Assembly: GCF_029581275.1 (NCBI RefSeq)
Contig: NZ_CP120742.1
Location: 3,270,001-3,334,000 of the forward strand
Reading direction: 5' to 3'
Length of the DNA: 64,000 nt
Origin: Micromonospora sp. WMMD1155
GTDB lineage: Bacteria > Actinomycetota > Actinomycetes > Mycobacteriales > Micromonosporaceae
The notes beneath the pieces were generated by a model. That model searched no databases, was not told the origin of the DNA, and saw only the letters and a list, made by a program, of their open reading frames with translations. Made by a program: the position numbers and the translations under genes. Positions 7,014 through 15,898 of this stretch are shown here, piece after piece (within the stretch, counting starts at the first letter, position 1; each line of letters opens with the position of its first letter).

Positions 7014-9175
7014 CGCGAGCCGGCGAGGCGTTCCAGGGCACCGCGAGCCACCTCGGGGCGCGTCGTATACCAGAACGGGGGCAACGAGCGGCGTAGGAAC
7101 GGCCCGTAACCGCGGGCCGTCTCCAGCCGCGAGTCGAGCACCGCGACCACGCCCTTGTCGCCGGTCGCGCGGATCAGCCGGCCCACACCCTGCGCCAGCC
7201 GCACCGCGGCGATCGGCACGCTGACCGCGGCGAAGCCGGAGCCGCCACCGGCGTCGACGGCAGCGGCGCGGGCCGCCGCCAGCGGCTCGTCCGGGCGCGG
7301 GAACGGCAGCCGGTCGATGACGACGAGCTGACACGAGTCGCCCGGCACATCCACCCCCTGCCACAGCGACATCACCCCGAACAGGCAGCTGGCGCGCTCC
7401 TCGCGGAAACGGCGGACCAGCAACGGCAGGGCCTCCTCACCCTGCAACAGCACGGGCAGGTCGGTCCGCGCGCGCAGCAGCTCCGCGGCCTGCTGCGCGG
7501 CCCGCCGAGAGGAGAAGAGACCGAGGGTACGACCACCGAGCGCACCGACCAGCCCGAGCAGTTCCTCTCCGGCGGCCTCGGGCAGCCCGGAGACGCTGGG
7601 GCGGGGCAGGTGCGCGGCCACGTACAGGATGCCCTGCCGCGCGTAGTCGAACGGTGAACCGACGTCGAGTGACCGCCACCCGGGGCCCTCGGTCGCCGGT
7701 ACGACGGCACCGGCAGGCGCGTCTCCGGCCAGTCGACGGCCCGGCGTCTCGGCGGCCGGACGGCCCGGGCCGGTACGGGCGGCCAGCGCGGCCGACGCGG
7801 GGGACGGCGGTGCCGGTGGGGGAGCGTCCAGCCCGAGGGCGCGGGCCACCGTGTCGAACCGGCCGCCCAGCGCCAGGGTCGCCGAGGTGGCGACGACTGT
7901 GCGCTCGTCGTACAGGTGGGTGGCGAGGGTGCCGGCGACCGAGAGCGGTGCGACCACCAGGGCCCGACGGCTGCCGCTGTCGTTCTTCTCGACCCAGGCC
8001 ACGTCGTGGTCGGCCTCCTCCAGCAGCCGCTGCGCGGTGCTGGAGAGTTCGTCCAGAGTGGCCTTGGCCTGCTGCTTGCGGACCGGGTCGGGATCGTCGG
8101 CCTTGATGTCGCCGATGGCGTCCAGGGCGGATCGGGTCGCCGCGTCGAGCAGCGTGCACGCCTCCCGCAGCGGCGTCGGCAGCCCGGCGGTGATGCGCCC
8201 GGCCGGCGCCTCGGCCAGCCCCACCGCGAGGGCGTCACCGGCCGCGGTGAGCGCCTCGGCGGTCTCCGGCCGCAGCAGCGTGCGGGCCCGGCGGGTGGTC
8301 CGGTCGACCAGCTCCGGCACCAGCTCCGCCTGGGCCGCGGAGGAGACCCGGTCGGCCAGCTCGTGCGCCTCGTCGACGATGAGCAGCTTGTGCGGCGGAA
8401 CGATGTGCCGGTCGGCGAGCATGTCGACGGCGAGCAGGCTGTGGTTGGTCACCACGATGTCGGCCTCCCGGGCGCGGGCCCGGGACGCCTCGGCGAAGCA
8501 CTCCTGCCCGAACGGGCAGCGGCTCGCGCCGACGCACTCCCGGGCGGGCATCGACACCAGCCGCCAGGCCTGGTCGTCGACGCCCGGGTCCAGTTCGTCG
8601 CGGTCGCCGGTGGCGGTCTTCTCGGCCCAGTCGCGTAGCCGCTCGATCTGCTTGCCCAGCCGGCCCGCCTCACCGAGCCACTTCGTCCCGCCGCCGGGGC
8701 GAGCCGCGGGGGCGTCGAAGAGGGTGTCCTCCGGCTCCTCCTCGGTGGAGTTGTCCAGCCGGGCGAGGCAGAGGTAGTGGTGGCGGCCCTTGAGCACCGC
8801 GAAGGTGGGTCGACGCCCGAGCACCGGCTCGACCGCGTCGGCCAGCCGGGGCAGGTCGTGGTCGACGAGCTGGGACTGCAACGCCAGGGTGGCGGTGGAG
8901 ACCACCACCGGGCCGTCCACGGTGAGCGCCGGCGCGAGGTAGGCGAGCGACTTGCCGGTGCCGGTGCCCGCCTGCACGAGAAGGTGCTCGCCGTCGGCGA
9001 CGCACTCTTCGATGGCCGTGGTCATCTGCAGCTGGCCGGGGCGTTCCGCACCGCCGGGCACCGCGCCGACCGCCGCCGCCAGCAGTTCGGTGCCGCTGGG
9101 CCGGGCACCCCGCCGCCGCCCGTTGGAACGGGCCGACGGGGTGGCGGAACCGGTGGCGGTGCGGGGCGGAGTCAC
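7010..9175 (-). CDS. ATP-dependent DNA helicase, DinG/XPD type
   Basis: A superfamily 2 helicase of about 721 residues. QAGTGTGKSLAYL is Walker A and LLIVDEAHELADR is the DEAH box. Between them ECVGASRCPFGQECF provides Cys residues like the Fe-S cluster ligands of XPD/DinG enzymes. VVTNHSLLAVD and the C-terminal LFGVMSLWQGVDVPG and QGVGRLIRATGDKG are helicase motifs V and VI. The expected role is 5'-3' unwinding of forked or R-loop DNA in repair. A GTG at 9175 is used; an ATG at 9217 would add 14 residues and cannot be excluded. Confidence 0.9.
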   Translation of the reverse strand: MTPPRTATGSATPSARSNGRRRGARPSGTELLAAAVGAVPGGAERPGQLQMTTAIEECVADGEHLLVQAGTGTGKSLAYLAPALTVDGPVVVSTATLALQSQLVDHDLPRLADAVEPVLGRRPTFAVLKGRHHYLCLARLDNSTEEEPEDTLFDAPAARPGGGTKWLGEAGRLGKQIERLRDWAEKTATGDRDELDPGVDDQAWRLVSMPARECVGASRCPFGQECFAEASRARAREADIVVTNHSLLAVDMLADRHIVPPHKLLIVDEAHELADRVSSAAQAELVPELVDRTTRRARTLLRPETAEALTAAGDALAVGLAEAPAGRITAGLPTPLREACTLLDAATRSALDAIGDIKADDPDPVRKQQAKATLDELSSTAQRLLEEADHDVAWVEKNDSGSRRALVVAPLSVAGTLATHLYDERTVVATSATLALGGRFDTVARALGLDAPPPAPPSPASAALAARTGPGRPAAETPGRRLAGDAPAGAVVPATEGPGWRSLDVGSPFDYARQGILYVAAHLPRPSVSGLPEAAGEELLGLVGALGGRTLGLFSSRRAAQQAAELLRARTDLPVLLQGEEALPLLVRRFREERASCLFGVMSLWQGVDVPGDSCQLVVIDRLPFPRPDEPLAAARAAAVDAGGGSGFAAVSVPIAAVRLAQGVGRLIRATGDKGVVAVLDSRLETARGYGPFLRRSLPPFWYTTRPEVARGALERLAGSR

Positions 9176-9321
9176 CGTGCGACGGTACCCGTCGCCGCCG
9201 ACACCGACCGCGCCCATCCGCCGCGTGGCGCGAATGCCGACCGGACCTGTCGACGTGGGGACGCGTCGCCCGGTTACCGCCGCGCTACGACGCGTGGGCG
9301 GTATCGGTTAGGGTGCGAATC

Positions 9322-9828
9322 ATGCCGAGCGACATGGTCCGAGTGATCTACCGCAAGTACGACGGCAGCGCCCACCGCGACTACCCGGCCCGTCGGCTCA
9401 CAGAGGACGACCTCGGCATCTGGCTCGGCGTGCCGGAGGGCACCGAGTCGGTCTATCACGGCCGGCCGTCGGTCGAGAAGATCCCGTTCGTGTTGCTGGT
9501 GCCGCATCGCGCCTGGTGGACGGCGATGTTCAACCCGCCGCCCCGCACCAGCGAGGTCTACTGCGACATCACCACCCCGGCCCGCTGGGAGTCCGACGAC
9601 ACGGTGCACCTCATCGACCTCGACCTGGACGTGGTCCGGCGTCGCGCCACCGGGCTGGTGGAGCTGCTCGACGAGGACGAGTTCGCCGAGCACCGGGCTC
9701 GGTTCGGTTACCCGGACGACGTGGTGGCCGAGGCCGAAGCAGCGGCCCAGCGGCTGTTCGGCGCCCTCGGCGACGGCACCGAGCCGTTCGCCGGCGCGTA
9801 CCGCAAGTGGTTGGCCCTCGTGGTCTGA
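9322..9828 (+). CDS. DUF402 domain protein
   Basis: A protein of 168 residues containing the DUF402 core: VYHGRPSVEKIPFVLLVP, then WWTAMFN and SEVYCDITTPARW followed by VHLIDLDLDVVRR. In characterised relatives (FomD, nucleoside phosphate phosphatases) this barrel binds divalent metal through a D-x-D-type pattern like IDLDLDV. The nucleotide substrate here is unknown. The ATG at 9322 is preceded 7 nt upstream by a -10 hexamer TAGGGT (9309-9314), predicting a leaderless mRNA. GTG 9313 and ATG 9334 are alternatives. Confidence 0.85.
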   Translation: MPSDMVRVIYRKYDGSAHRDYPARRLTEDDLGIWLGVPEGTESVYHGRPSVEKIPFVLLVPHRAWWTAMFNPPPRTSEVYCDITTPARWESDDTVHLIDLDLDVVRRRATGLVELLDEDEFAEHRARFGYPDDVVAEAEAAAQRLFGALGDGTEPFAGAYRKWLALVV

Positions 9829-9850
9829 CACCGCCCACGGCGGGGTCGGC

Positions 9851-10816
9851 TCACCAGCGCGGCGGCCAGGTGTCGTCGTCGCCCAACGGCACGAGGGCGG
9901 CGAGCTTCTCCGGATTGAGCTGGTTGTAGATGGCGGTGATCCGCCCCGCGTGCACCGCGAACGCGGTCACCAGGCGGATGGGCCGGCCGTCGCTGTGCGT
10001 CGTCTCCATCTGCAGGCCGAGCACACCGTCGACGAGCACCGGCCGGGACCGCACCCGGTGGGCGTACCGGCCGGTCCGGCCGAACAGACCGAGCGTGAGG
10101 CGGCCCACGGCGTCCGCGCCGAGCACCGGTCGCCGGGCCGCCGGGAAGTGCCCGCCGGAATCGCCGACGAACACCACGTCCGGCGCGAGCACCCGGAGCA
10201 GTTGGTCCAACTCGCCGGACTCGGTGGCGGCGACGAACGCTTCGAGCACCCGACGCTGCTCGGCCAGGTCGGCGGTGTGCCGGGGGACGTCCGGCGCGGC
10301 GACCGCCCGGCGTGCCCGGGAGGCGAGCTGTCGGGCCGCCACCTCGGTGGTGCCGAGCACGTCGGCGACCCGGGCGAACGGCACCGCGAACACGTCGTGC
10401 AGCACGAGGGCGACCCGCTGCTCAGGTGCGAGCCGCTCCAGCACCACCAGTAACGCCGCGCCGACCTGGTCGGTGCGGACCGCCCGGTCCGCCGGATCGG
10501 GCGCGTAGCCGTCCGAGGCCGGGCCGCCGGCCAACGGGCTCACCACCGGCTCCGGAAGCCACTGACCCGGGTACGCCTCCCGGCGGACCCGGGCCGAGCG
10601 GAGCACGTCCAGGCAGATGCGGGCGCAGGTGGTGGTCAGCCACGCGGACAGCTCACGGATCTCGGTGCGCGCCGTCGGGTCCGCCAGTGCCCCGGCGCAG
10701 CGCAGCCAGGTCTCCTGCACCGCGTCCTCCGCCTCGGCGCGGCTGCCCAGCATCCGGTGGGCCACCGCGAGCAGCCGGCCCCGCTCGGCCTCGAACTCCG
10801 TCGCCAGGTCCCGCAC
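9851..10816 (-). CDS. ECF sigma factor with SnoaL-like C-terminal domain (ECF41/SigJ type)
   Basis: A protein of 321 residues. Region sigma2 (RLLAVAHRMLGSRAEAEDAVQETWLR) and sigma4 (LERLAPEQRVALVLHDVFAVPF) fill the first 180 residues. A C-terminal SnoaL-like fold of about 120 residues follows, with YNQLNPEKL, the NPDKL-type motif typical of ECF41 factors, where the tail replaces a classical anti-sigma factor. ECF41 genes usually sit next to a carboxymuconolactone decarboxylase or oxidoreductase gene, but none is adjacent here. The GTG at 10816 has GGAGAGGG upstream. It is divergent from ppk2. Confidence 0.92.
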   Translation of the reverse strand: MRDLATEFEAERGRLLAVAHRMLGSRAEAEDAVQETWLRCAGALADPTARTEIRELSAWLTTTCARICLDVLRSARVRREAYPGQWLPEPVVSPLAGGPASDGYAPDPADRAVRTDQVGAALLVVLERLAPEQRVALVLHDVFAVPFARVADVLGTTEVAARQLASRARRAVAAPDVPRHTADLAEQRRVLEAFVAATESGELDQLLRVLAPDVVFVGDSGGHFPAARRPVLGADAVGRLTLGLFGRTGRYAHRVRSRPVLVDGVLGLQMETTHSDGRPIRLVTAFAVHAGRITAIYNQLNPEKLAALVPLGDDDTWPPRW

Positions 10817-10950
10817 GACCCACCACCCTCTCCGGTCGGCACGTCCTGGCTACATCCTCGCGGCAACCGCACGCCCCGGCAGCCCCGTACCTACCCGGAC
10901 GGCGGTCCCCTTGATAAGCGGATGGCACCCGGGTGGGCGATGATCCGTGG

Positions 10951-11892
10951 ATGAGCGCACCCCAGCAAGGGCAGATCGTGGCACCGGCCGGCGGCTCCGT
11001 GCGGGAGTTGCTGCGGGTCGGCGCACCTGTGGATCTCGCCACCATCGACCCCCGCTCCACCCCCGGCCTGCCGGAGACGGTGGGGCGCGGCGAGCATCGC
11101 AAGACCTGGGCGCGAGAGCAGGTGGAGCTGGTCGGCGGCGAGTTGGCCCAGCAGCAGGAGATGCTCTTCGCGATGGCCAAGACCGGGTCGGATCGGCCCG
11201 CGCACCGGGTGCTGCTGGTGCTCCAGGCGATGGACTGCGGTGGCAAGGACGGCACGATCAAGCGGGTGGCCGGTGCGATGAACCCGCTGGGCCTGCACAT
11301 CCGGTCGTTCGGGCCGCCGACCCCGGAGGAGCTGCGGCACGACTTCCTCTGGCGGATTCGTCGGGAGCTGCCGCCGCCGGGATACGTGGGGATGTTCAAC
11401 CGTTCGCACTACGAGGACGTGTTGATCGCCCGGGTCGGCTCGCTGGTGCCGGAGTCGACCTGGCGGGCCCGCTACGACGCCATCAACTCGTTCGAGCGGG
11501 AGCTGACCGACTCTGGAATGACCCTGGTGAAGGTCATGTTGCACATCTCGTACGAGGAGCAGGGCGAGCGCCTGCTGGAACGCCTCACCGATCCCCGCAA
11601 GCACTGGAAGTACAACCCGTCCGACATCGACTCGCGAGGGCACTGGGACGACTACCAGGCCGCGTACGCCGAGGCCCTGAGCCGGTGCGGCACGGACGCC
11701 GCGCCCTGGTTCGTGGTGCCGGCGGACCGCAAGTGGTATCGGGACTGGGCGGTGGCCCACCTGCTGCGTGAGACGTTCGACACTCTCGACCTGGGGTATC
11801 CGGCTGCCGATTTCGACGTGGACGAGGAGCGGGAACGGCTGCGTGCTGGGGGAGCGGGTGCGCGTGGGGCAGCCGAGATGAACATCAGGTAA
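10951..11892 (+). CDS. ppk2: Polyphosphate kinase 2 family protein
   Basis: A protein of 313 residues. LLVLQAMDCGGKDGTIKRV holds the PPK2 Walker A (GGKDG), MFNRSHYEDVLIARV the Walker B, and KVMLHISYEEQGERLLERL and WKYNPSDIDSR the lid region. PPK2 enzymes transfer phosphate between polyphosphate and nucleotides; whether this one makes NTP or phosphorylates NMP cannot be decided here. It lies between an ECF sigma gene and the pit operon, and a PHO-box-like repeat overlaps its stop codon. A GATGAT hexamer 6 nt before the ATG is a weak -10 candidate. Confidence 0.92.
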   Translation: MSAPQQGQIVAPAGGSVRELLRVGAPVDLATIDPRSTPGLPETVGRGEHRKTWAREQVELVGGELAQQQEMLFAMAKTGSDRPAHRVLLVLQAMDCGGKDGTIKRVAGAMNPLGLHIRSFGPPTPEELRHDFLWRIRRELPPPGYVGMFNRSHYEDVLIARVGSLVPESTWRARYDAINSFERELTDSGMTLVKVMLHISYEEQGERLLERLTDPRKHWKYNPSDIDSRGHWDDYQAAYAEALSRCGTDAAPWFVVPADRKWYRDWAVAHLLRETFDTLDLGYPAADFDVDEERERLRAGGAGARGAAEMNIR

Positions 11893-11909
11893 ACGAGCGG
11901 TGAATGCGG
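11877..11909 (-). promoter_or_regulatory. PHO-box-like 11-nt direct repeats before the pit operon
   Basis: Read on the minus strand there are three consecutive 11-nt units beginning ATTCACC, GTTTACC and GTTCATC, each followed by 4 nt. That is the PhoP direct-repeat format (GTTCACC plus 4). They overlap the last codons of ppk2 and lie about 115 bp before the DUF47/pit start. The repeats point opposite to pit, so the assignment is less secure than for pstS. A -10 candidate TAGCAT is at 11954-11959. Confidence 0.55.
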
Positions 11910-12020
11910 CCTGGCCAGGGGTGGGCCGACGAATTCGCGGTCCAGGCGTTTCCTAGCATTCACCGAGCGGTCGCCCTTCGGGCGGCGCCACCCTTCCACC
12001 GACGCGACGAGGTCTGTGCT

Positions 12021-12647
12021 GTGAAGTTTTCCTTCCGCCCCACCGAGGGCGCCTTCTACGAGCTCTTCACCAGGGCCGCGCAGAACCTGGTCCGGGGCAC
12101 TGAGCTGCTCAACGAGCTGGCCCTGCCCGGAGTGGACGTGCAGTCGGTCAGCGAGCGGCTGACCGAGGTCGAGCACGACAGCGACCAGATCACCCACGAG
12201 CTGTACAAGAAGATCAACTCGACGTTCATCACGCCGTTCGACCGGGAGGACATCTACCGGCTCGGCTCGCTGCTGGACGACGTGATGGACCACCTGGAAG
12301 CCGTGGGCGACCTGCTCTACCTGTACGGGCTCACCGAGCTGCCGGCACTGCCCCGGGAGCTGCACGAGATGGTCAACGTCCTCGACCAGCAGGCCAAGTT
12401 GACCGCCGAGGCGATGCCCCGGCTGAAGTCGATGAAGGATCTCGAGGACTACTGGATCGAGTGCAACCGCCTGGAGAACGAGGGCGACCGGATCAACAGG
12501 CAGTTGCTCGTCCGCCTCTTCTCCGGCGAGTACGACGCGTTGACCGTGCTGAAGATGAAGGAGGTCGCCGACGAGCTGGAGGCCGCCTGCGACGCCTTCG
12601 AGCACGTGGCCAACACCGTCGAGACCATCGCGGTCAAGGAGTCCTGA
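12021..12647 (+). CDS. DUF47 family PhoU-like protein, Pit accessory
   Basis: An all-helical protein of 208 residues related to PhoU. Two repeats carry the metal-binding-type pattern E-x-x-x-D: EVEHDSDQITHELYKKIN with DREDIYRL, and RLENEGDRINRQLLVRLF. DUF47 proteins are encoded directly before low-affinity Pit phosphate permeases and are thought to modulate them. The GTG at 12021 has ACGAGG 8-9 nt upstream. The stop is 4 nt before the pit start, so the two genes are surely cotranscribed. Confidence 0.93.
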   Translation: MKFSFRPTEGAFYELFTRAAQNLVRGTELLNELALPGVDVQSVSERLTEVEHDSDQITHELYKKINSTFITPFDREDIYRLGSLLDDVMDHLEAVGDLLYLYGLTELPALPRELHEMVNVLDQQAKLTAEAMPRLKSMKDLEDYWIECNRLENEGDRINRQLLVRLFSGEYDALTVLKMKEVADELEAACDAFEHVANTVETIAVKES

Positions 12648-12651
12648 GCCG

Positions 12652-13659
12652 GTGTCTCCCGAACTCATCGCCGTCCTGGCGGTGATCGCGGTAGCCCTGG
12701 CGTTCGACTACACCAACGGCTTCCACGACGCTGCCAACGCGATCGCGACAAGCGTCTCCACCCGGGCTCTGACACCCCGGATCGCCCTGCTGCTCGCCGC
12801 GGTGGGCAACTTCATCGGTGCGCACTTCGGCGCGGGGGTGGCCAAGACCGTCGGCGACGGACTGGTCACCCTGCCCACCGGGGTGAGCAGCCTGGGGGTG
12901 GTCTTCGCCGGTGTGCTCGGCGCCATCGCCTGGAACCTGATCACCTGGTACTTCGGTCTGCCGTCCTCCTCCTCGCACGCGCTCTTCGGCGGCCTGGTCG
13001 GCGCGACGCTGCTGTCCGCCGGCGGCATCGTGCAGTGGGTCAACATCGGCGAGAAGGTCATCCTGCCGATGGTGCTCTCGCCGATCGTCGGTCTCACCCT
13101 CGGCTACCTGCTGATGCTGGCCATCCTCTGGCTGTTCCGGAAGGGGCAGCCGGGCAAGCTCAACCGGGGCTTCCGGTGGGCGCAGACCGCCTCGGCGGCC
13201 GCCATGTCCGTCGGCCACGGCATGCAGGACGCCGCCAAGACCATGGGCATCGTGGTGCTGGCGCTCTACACCGGTGGCTTCCAGGAGAGCAAGACGCACA
13301 TCCCGGGCTGGGTCTTCTGGACGTCGGCGACCATGCTGGCCCTCGGCACGTACGCCGGTGGTTGGCGGATCATCCGCACGCTGGGCCGGAAGATCATCGA
13401 CCTGGGGCCGCCGGAGGGTTTCGCGGCCGAGACGGTCGCCAGCGCGGTGCTCTACTTCAACGCCCTGGTGCTCAAGGCCCCGATCTCCACCACCCACACG
13501 ATCACCTCGGCGATCATGGGTGTGGGGGCGACCAAGCGGCTCTCCGCCGTCCGTTGGAACGTCGCCGGCAACATCGTGATCGCCTGGATCATCACGTTCC
13601 CGGCCGCCGCGCTGATCGCCTGCGTCACCTACCTGCTGGTCCGGCCGCTCTTCGGCTGA
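12652..13659 (+). CDS. pit: Low-affinity inorganic phosphate transporter, Pit family
   Basis: A PiT/PHO-4 permease of 335 residues with about ten helices. The duplicated family signature is clear: FDYTNGFHDAANAIATSVSTRAL near the N-terminus and the second half with SVGHGMQDAAKTMGI, followed later by VLKAPISTTHTITSAIMGVG. These halves form the phosphate-metal (or H+) symport pathway. The GTG start lies 4 nt after the DUF47 gene. A strong hairpin terminator follows 18 bp after the stop. Confidence 0.95.
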   Translation: MSPELIAVLAVIAVALAFDYTNGFHDAANAIATSVSTRALTPRIALLLAAVGNFIGAHFGAGVAKTVGDGLVTLPTGVSSLGVVFAGVLGAIAWNLITWYFGLPSSSSHALFGGLVGATLLSAGGIVQWVNIGEKVILPMVLSPIVGLTLGYLLMLAILWLFRKGQPGKLNRGFRWAQTASAAAMSVGHGMQDAAKTMGIVVLALYTGGFQESKTHIPGWVFWTSATMLALGTYAGGWRIIRTLGRKIIDLGPPEGFAAETVASAVLYFNALVLKAPISTTHTITSAIMGVGATKRLSAVRWNVAGNIVIAWIITFPAAALIACVTYLLVRPLFG

Positions 13660-13676
13660 CCGCTCACGCCAAAGGA

Positions 13677-13704
13677 GAGGCCCCCGGTTTCGACCGGGGG
13701 CCTC
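13677..13704. terminator. Bidirectional hairpin terminator between pit and the oxidoreductase
   Basis: A perfect 12-bp stem GAGGCCCCCGGT / ACCGGGGGCCTC closes a TTCG tetraloop and is followed by TTAC on the plus strand. It lies between the convergent pit and Gfo/Idh/MocA genes. Confidence 0.88.
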
Positions 13705-13709
13705 TTACG

Positions 13710-14678
13710 TCACTCGTAGCGCACGCCGATCTGCTCGCGCACCGCGTCGAGCAGCGCCATCACCTCGAGGGTGGTGGCATGCGGCACCAGCGGGCTCTCG
13801 GTCAGCCCGGCGGCCAGGCAGCGCTGCACCTCCATCGCCTCGTACTGGTAGCCGTTGCCCGCGGTGTCCGCAGTGATCGTCTCCGGCTCGGCACCGGCCC
13901 GGTGCACGATGAGCGAGCCCGGCCGGAAGAACGGCTCCGGCAGGTCGATCCGCCCGGTGGTGCCGGTGATCGAGGCGGTCTGTCCGCTCAGCCCGACCAT
14001 GCCGCAGCTCAGCGTCGCCAGCGCGCCGTTGTCGTAGCCGAACAGGATGCCGGTGTTCTCGTCCGTACCCTCCGGGCCGATCTGCGCCCAGGACCGGATG
14101 TGCTGCGGCACCCCGAGCAGCAGGTGGGCCAGACTGATCGGGTAGATGCCCAGGTCGAGCAGGGCGCCCCCGCCCAGCGCCGCGTTGCGCATCCGGTGGT
14201 CCGGCGGGAACGGCCCGGCCACCCCGAAGTCGGCGCGGACGCCGCTCACCGTGCCGATCGCCCCGTCCGCGATCAGCTGGACCGCCCGCAGGATCAGCGG
14301 GTTCGTCCTCATCCACATGGCTTCCATCAGGAAGACCCCGGCGGCGCGGGCGGTCTCCACCAACTCGGTGCTGGTGGCCAGGTCGAGGGTGAACGGCTTC
14401 TCCAACAGCACCGCCCGCCCGGCGGTCAGACAGGTCATCGCCGCCTCGTAGTGCGCGGAGTGCGGCGTCGCCACGTAGATCGCGTCGACCTCCGGGTCGG
14501 CGGCCAGCTCCACCCAGGAACCGTGCGCGCGCTTCGCGCCGTACGTGTCGGCGAAACGCCGCGCGCTCTCCGCGGAACGGGAACCGACCGCCACCAGCTC
14601 GGCGTCCGGCACCAGCCGGAGGTCTTCGGCGAAACGGCTGGCGATGTGGCCGGTGGCCAGGATGCCCCAACGAGTCAT
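13710..14678 (-). CDS. Gfo/Idh/MocA family oxidoreductase
   Basis: An NAD(P)-dependent dehydrogenase of 322 residues. WGILATGHIASRFAEDL is the Rossmann dinucleotide loop, VDAIYVATPHSAHYEAA the second cofactor segment, and LLEKPFTLDL contains the EKP motif with the conserved Lys. GGGALLDLGIYPISLAHLLLG is the C-terminal domain signature with the active-site D..Y/H region. The substrate is probably a sugar or cyclitol derivative; it cannot be named. A -10 hexamer TAGCGT (14691-14686) is 7 nt upstream of the ATG, so the message is likely leaderless. Confidence 0.92.
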   Translation of the reverse strand: MTRWGILATGHIASRFAEDLRLVPDAELVAVGSRSAESARRFADTYGAKRAHGSWVELAADPEVDAIYVATPHSAHYEAAMTCLTAGRAVLLEKPFTLDLATSTELVETARAAGVFLMEAMWMRTNPLILRAVQLIADGAIGTVSGVRADFGVAGPFPPDHRMRNAALGGGALLDLGIYPISLAHLLLGVPQHIRSWAQIGPEGTDENTGILFGYDNGALATLSCGMVGLSGQTASITGTTGRIDLPEPFFRPGSLIVHRAGAEPETITADTAGNGYQYEAMEVQRCLAAGLTESPLVPHATTLEVMALLDAVREQIGVRYE

Positions 14679-14781
14679 GCCGGAAACGCTAACCGAGCTG
14701 GGTGAACGGTTCGCCGCCGGCTCAGCCGTCGGACATCGCGGTACTGCCCGGTCGCCTCCCCGGCCCCGCCCACCTCACCCA

Positions 14782-14858
14782 CGTCCTTTGCTCTGCTTAT
14801 GCCGACGCACCACGTCGCGGCCGGATGTGGTGCACCCGCATATGCAGAGCAAAGGACG
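14782..14858. repeat. 77-bp imperfect inverted repeat element
   Basis: Arms of about 35 bp (14782-14816 and 14824-14858) begin CGTCCTTTGCTCTGC and end GCAGAGCAAAGGACG, with inner pairs GCACCAC/GTGGTGC. The central loop is about 7 nt. It sits in the 294-bp gap between divergent genes and is unrelated to either. It looks like a mobile palindromic unit (inference). Confidence 0.75.
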
Positions 14859-14972
14859 ACTGGACCAATGTGGCTCCCTGGACCGTCCACGCCGCTCGGG
14901 CCGCCGCCGGGTCGATCCGTTCCGGCGCATCGGCCGGGCCAGGAGCCCGACGGAGGGAACTAGGCTCGCGGC

Positions 14973-15806
14973 ATGACGATCGACAGTGACGGCTTCGCCG
15001 CCCCGGCCGCCCTGGTCGAGCACGCCCGCCGGTTCCGGGCCGAGGGCGGCACCCCGGCGGTGCCCCGGGTCGCGGCCACCGTGCTGCTGCTCCGCCCGAC
15101 CGAGGCCGACTTCGAGGTGTACGTCATCCGCCGGGTCGCCGCCATGACCTTCGGAGGCATGTACGCCTTCCCCGGCGGCGGTGTCGACCGCTCCGACTCG
15201 GAGGCGCACCTGGACTGGGCGGGGCCGGCGCCGAGTGAGTGGGCCGGGCGGCTCGGGGTGACCCCGGACGCCGCCCAGGCAGTCGTCTGCGCCGCCGCGC
15301 GGGAGGTCTTCGAGGAGGCCGGTGTGCTGCTCGCCGGCCCGGACCGGACGACGGTGGTGGGCGACGTCAGTGGCGACGACTGGGAGGCGGCCCGGCAGGA
15401 CCTGGAGGGTCGCCGGTTGGGCTTCGCGGCGCTGCTCGCCGACCGTCAGCTCACGCTCCGCTCGGACCTGCTGCTGCCGTGGAGCCGGTGGATCACGCCG
15501 GAATTCGAACCGCGCCGCTTCGACACGTACTTCTTCGTCGCCCTGCTGCCGGCGGGGCAACGAACCCGCGACGTCTCCGGCGAGGCCGACCACACGCTGT
15601 GGATCCGGCCGGCGGACGCGCTGGCCCGCGCCGAGGCGGGCGAGCTGACCATGCTGCCACCGACCCTGGTCACGCTGGCCCAGGTGGCGGCGGCCGGTGA
15701 CCTGGCCGGAGTGGCGCAGGCCGCCGCCGACCGGGACGCGGCCACCCCGGTCACCCCCCGCCTGGACCTCCCCCCGAACGGCACCCCCCGCTTCGTCCTG
15801 GGCTGA
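14973..15806 (+). CDS. NUDIX hydrolase
   Basis: A protein of 277 residues. The Nudix box is split: YAFPGGGVDRSDSEA is followed by a long insertion before AAAREVFEEAGVLL, which supplies the REVxEExG catalytic Glu residues. This layout resembles NUDT19-type enzymes acting on bulky (CoA-like) diphosphates, but the substrate is not proven. The -10 hexamer TAGGCT (14961-14966) is 6 nt before the ATG, so a leaderless start is likely. The gene converges on pstB with a GC hairpin between them. Confidence 0.9.
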   Translation: MTIDSDGFAAPAALVEHARRFRAEGGTPAVPRVAATVLLLRPTEADFEVYVIRRVAAMTFGGMYAFPGGGVDRSDSEAHLDWAGPAPSEWAGRLGVTPDAAQAVVCAAAREVFEEAGVLLAGPDRTTVVGDVSGDDWEAARQDLEGRRLGFAALLADRQLTLRSDLLLPWSRWITPEFEPRRFDTYFFVALLPAGQRTRDVSGEADHTLWIRPADALARAEAGELTMLPPTLVTLAQVAAAGDLAGVAQAAADRDAATPVTPRLDLPPNGTPRFVLG

Positions 15807-15819
15807 CGCCCGGAAACGG

Positions 15820-15855
15820 CACCGGCGCCCACGCCGGGAGGGCGGGGCGCCGGTG
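15820..15855. terminator. Hairpin between the NUDIX gene and pstB
   Basis: CACCGGCGCCC pairs with GGGCGCCGGTG across a loop of about 14 nt, in the gap between two convergent genes. There is no U tract. Confidence 0.6.
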
Positions 15856-15862
15856 ACCGGTC

Positions 15863-15898
15863 GCGGTCGGCTCAGCCGAAGCGGTCGGCTCAGCCGAA
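15863..15898. repeat. 18-bp perfect tandem duplication of the pstB tail
   Basis: GCGGTCGGCTCAGCCGAA occurs twice in immediate succession. The copy at 15881-15898 contains the pstB stop codon; the other lies directly downstream in the same reading frame. Confidence 0.85.

Noticed and set aside
14782..14858. tRNA-like or riboswitch structure
   Set aside because: It is a simple long palindrome without cloverleaf or conserved aptamer motifs.
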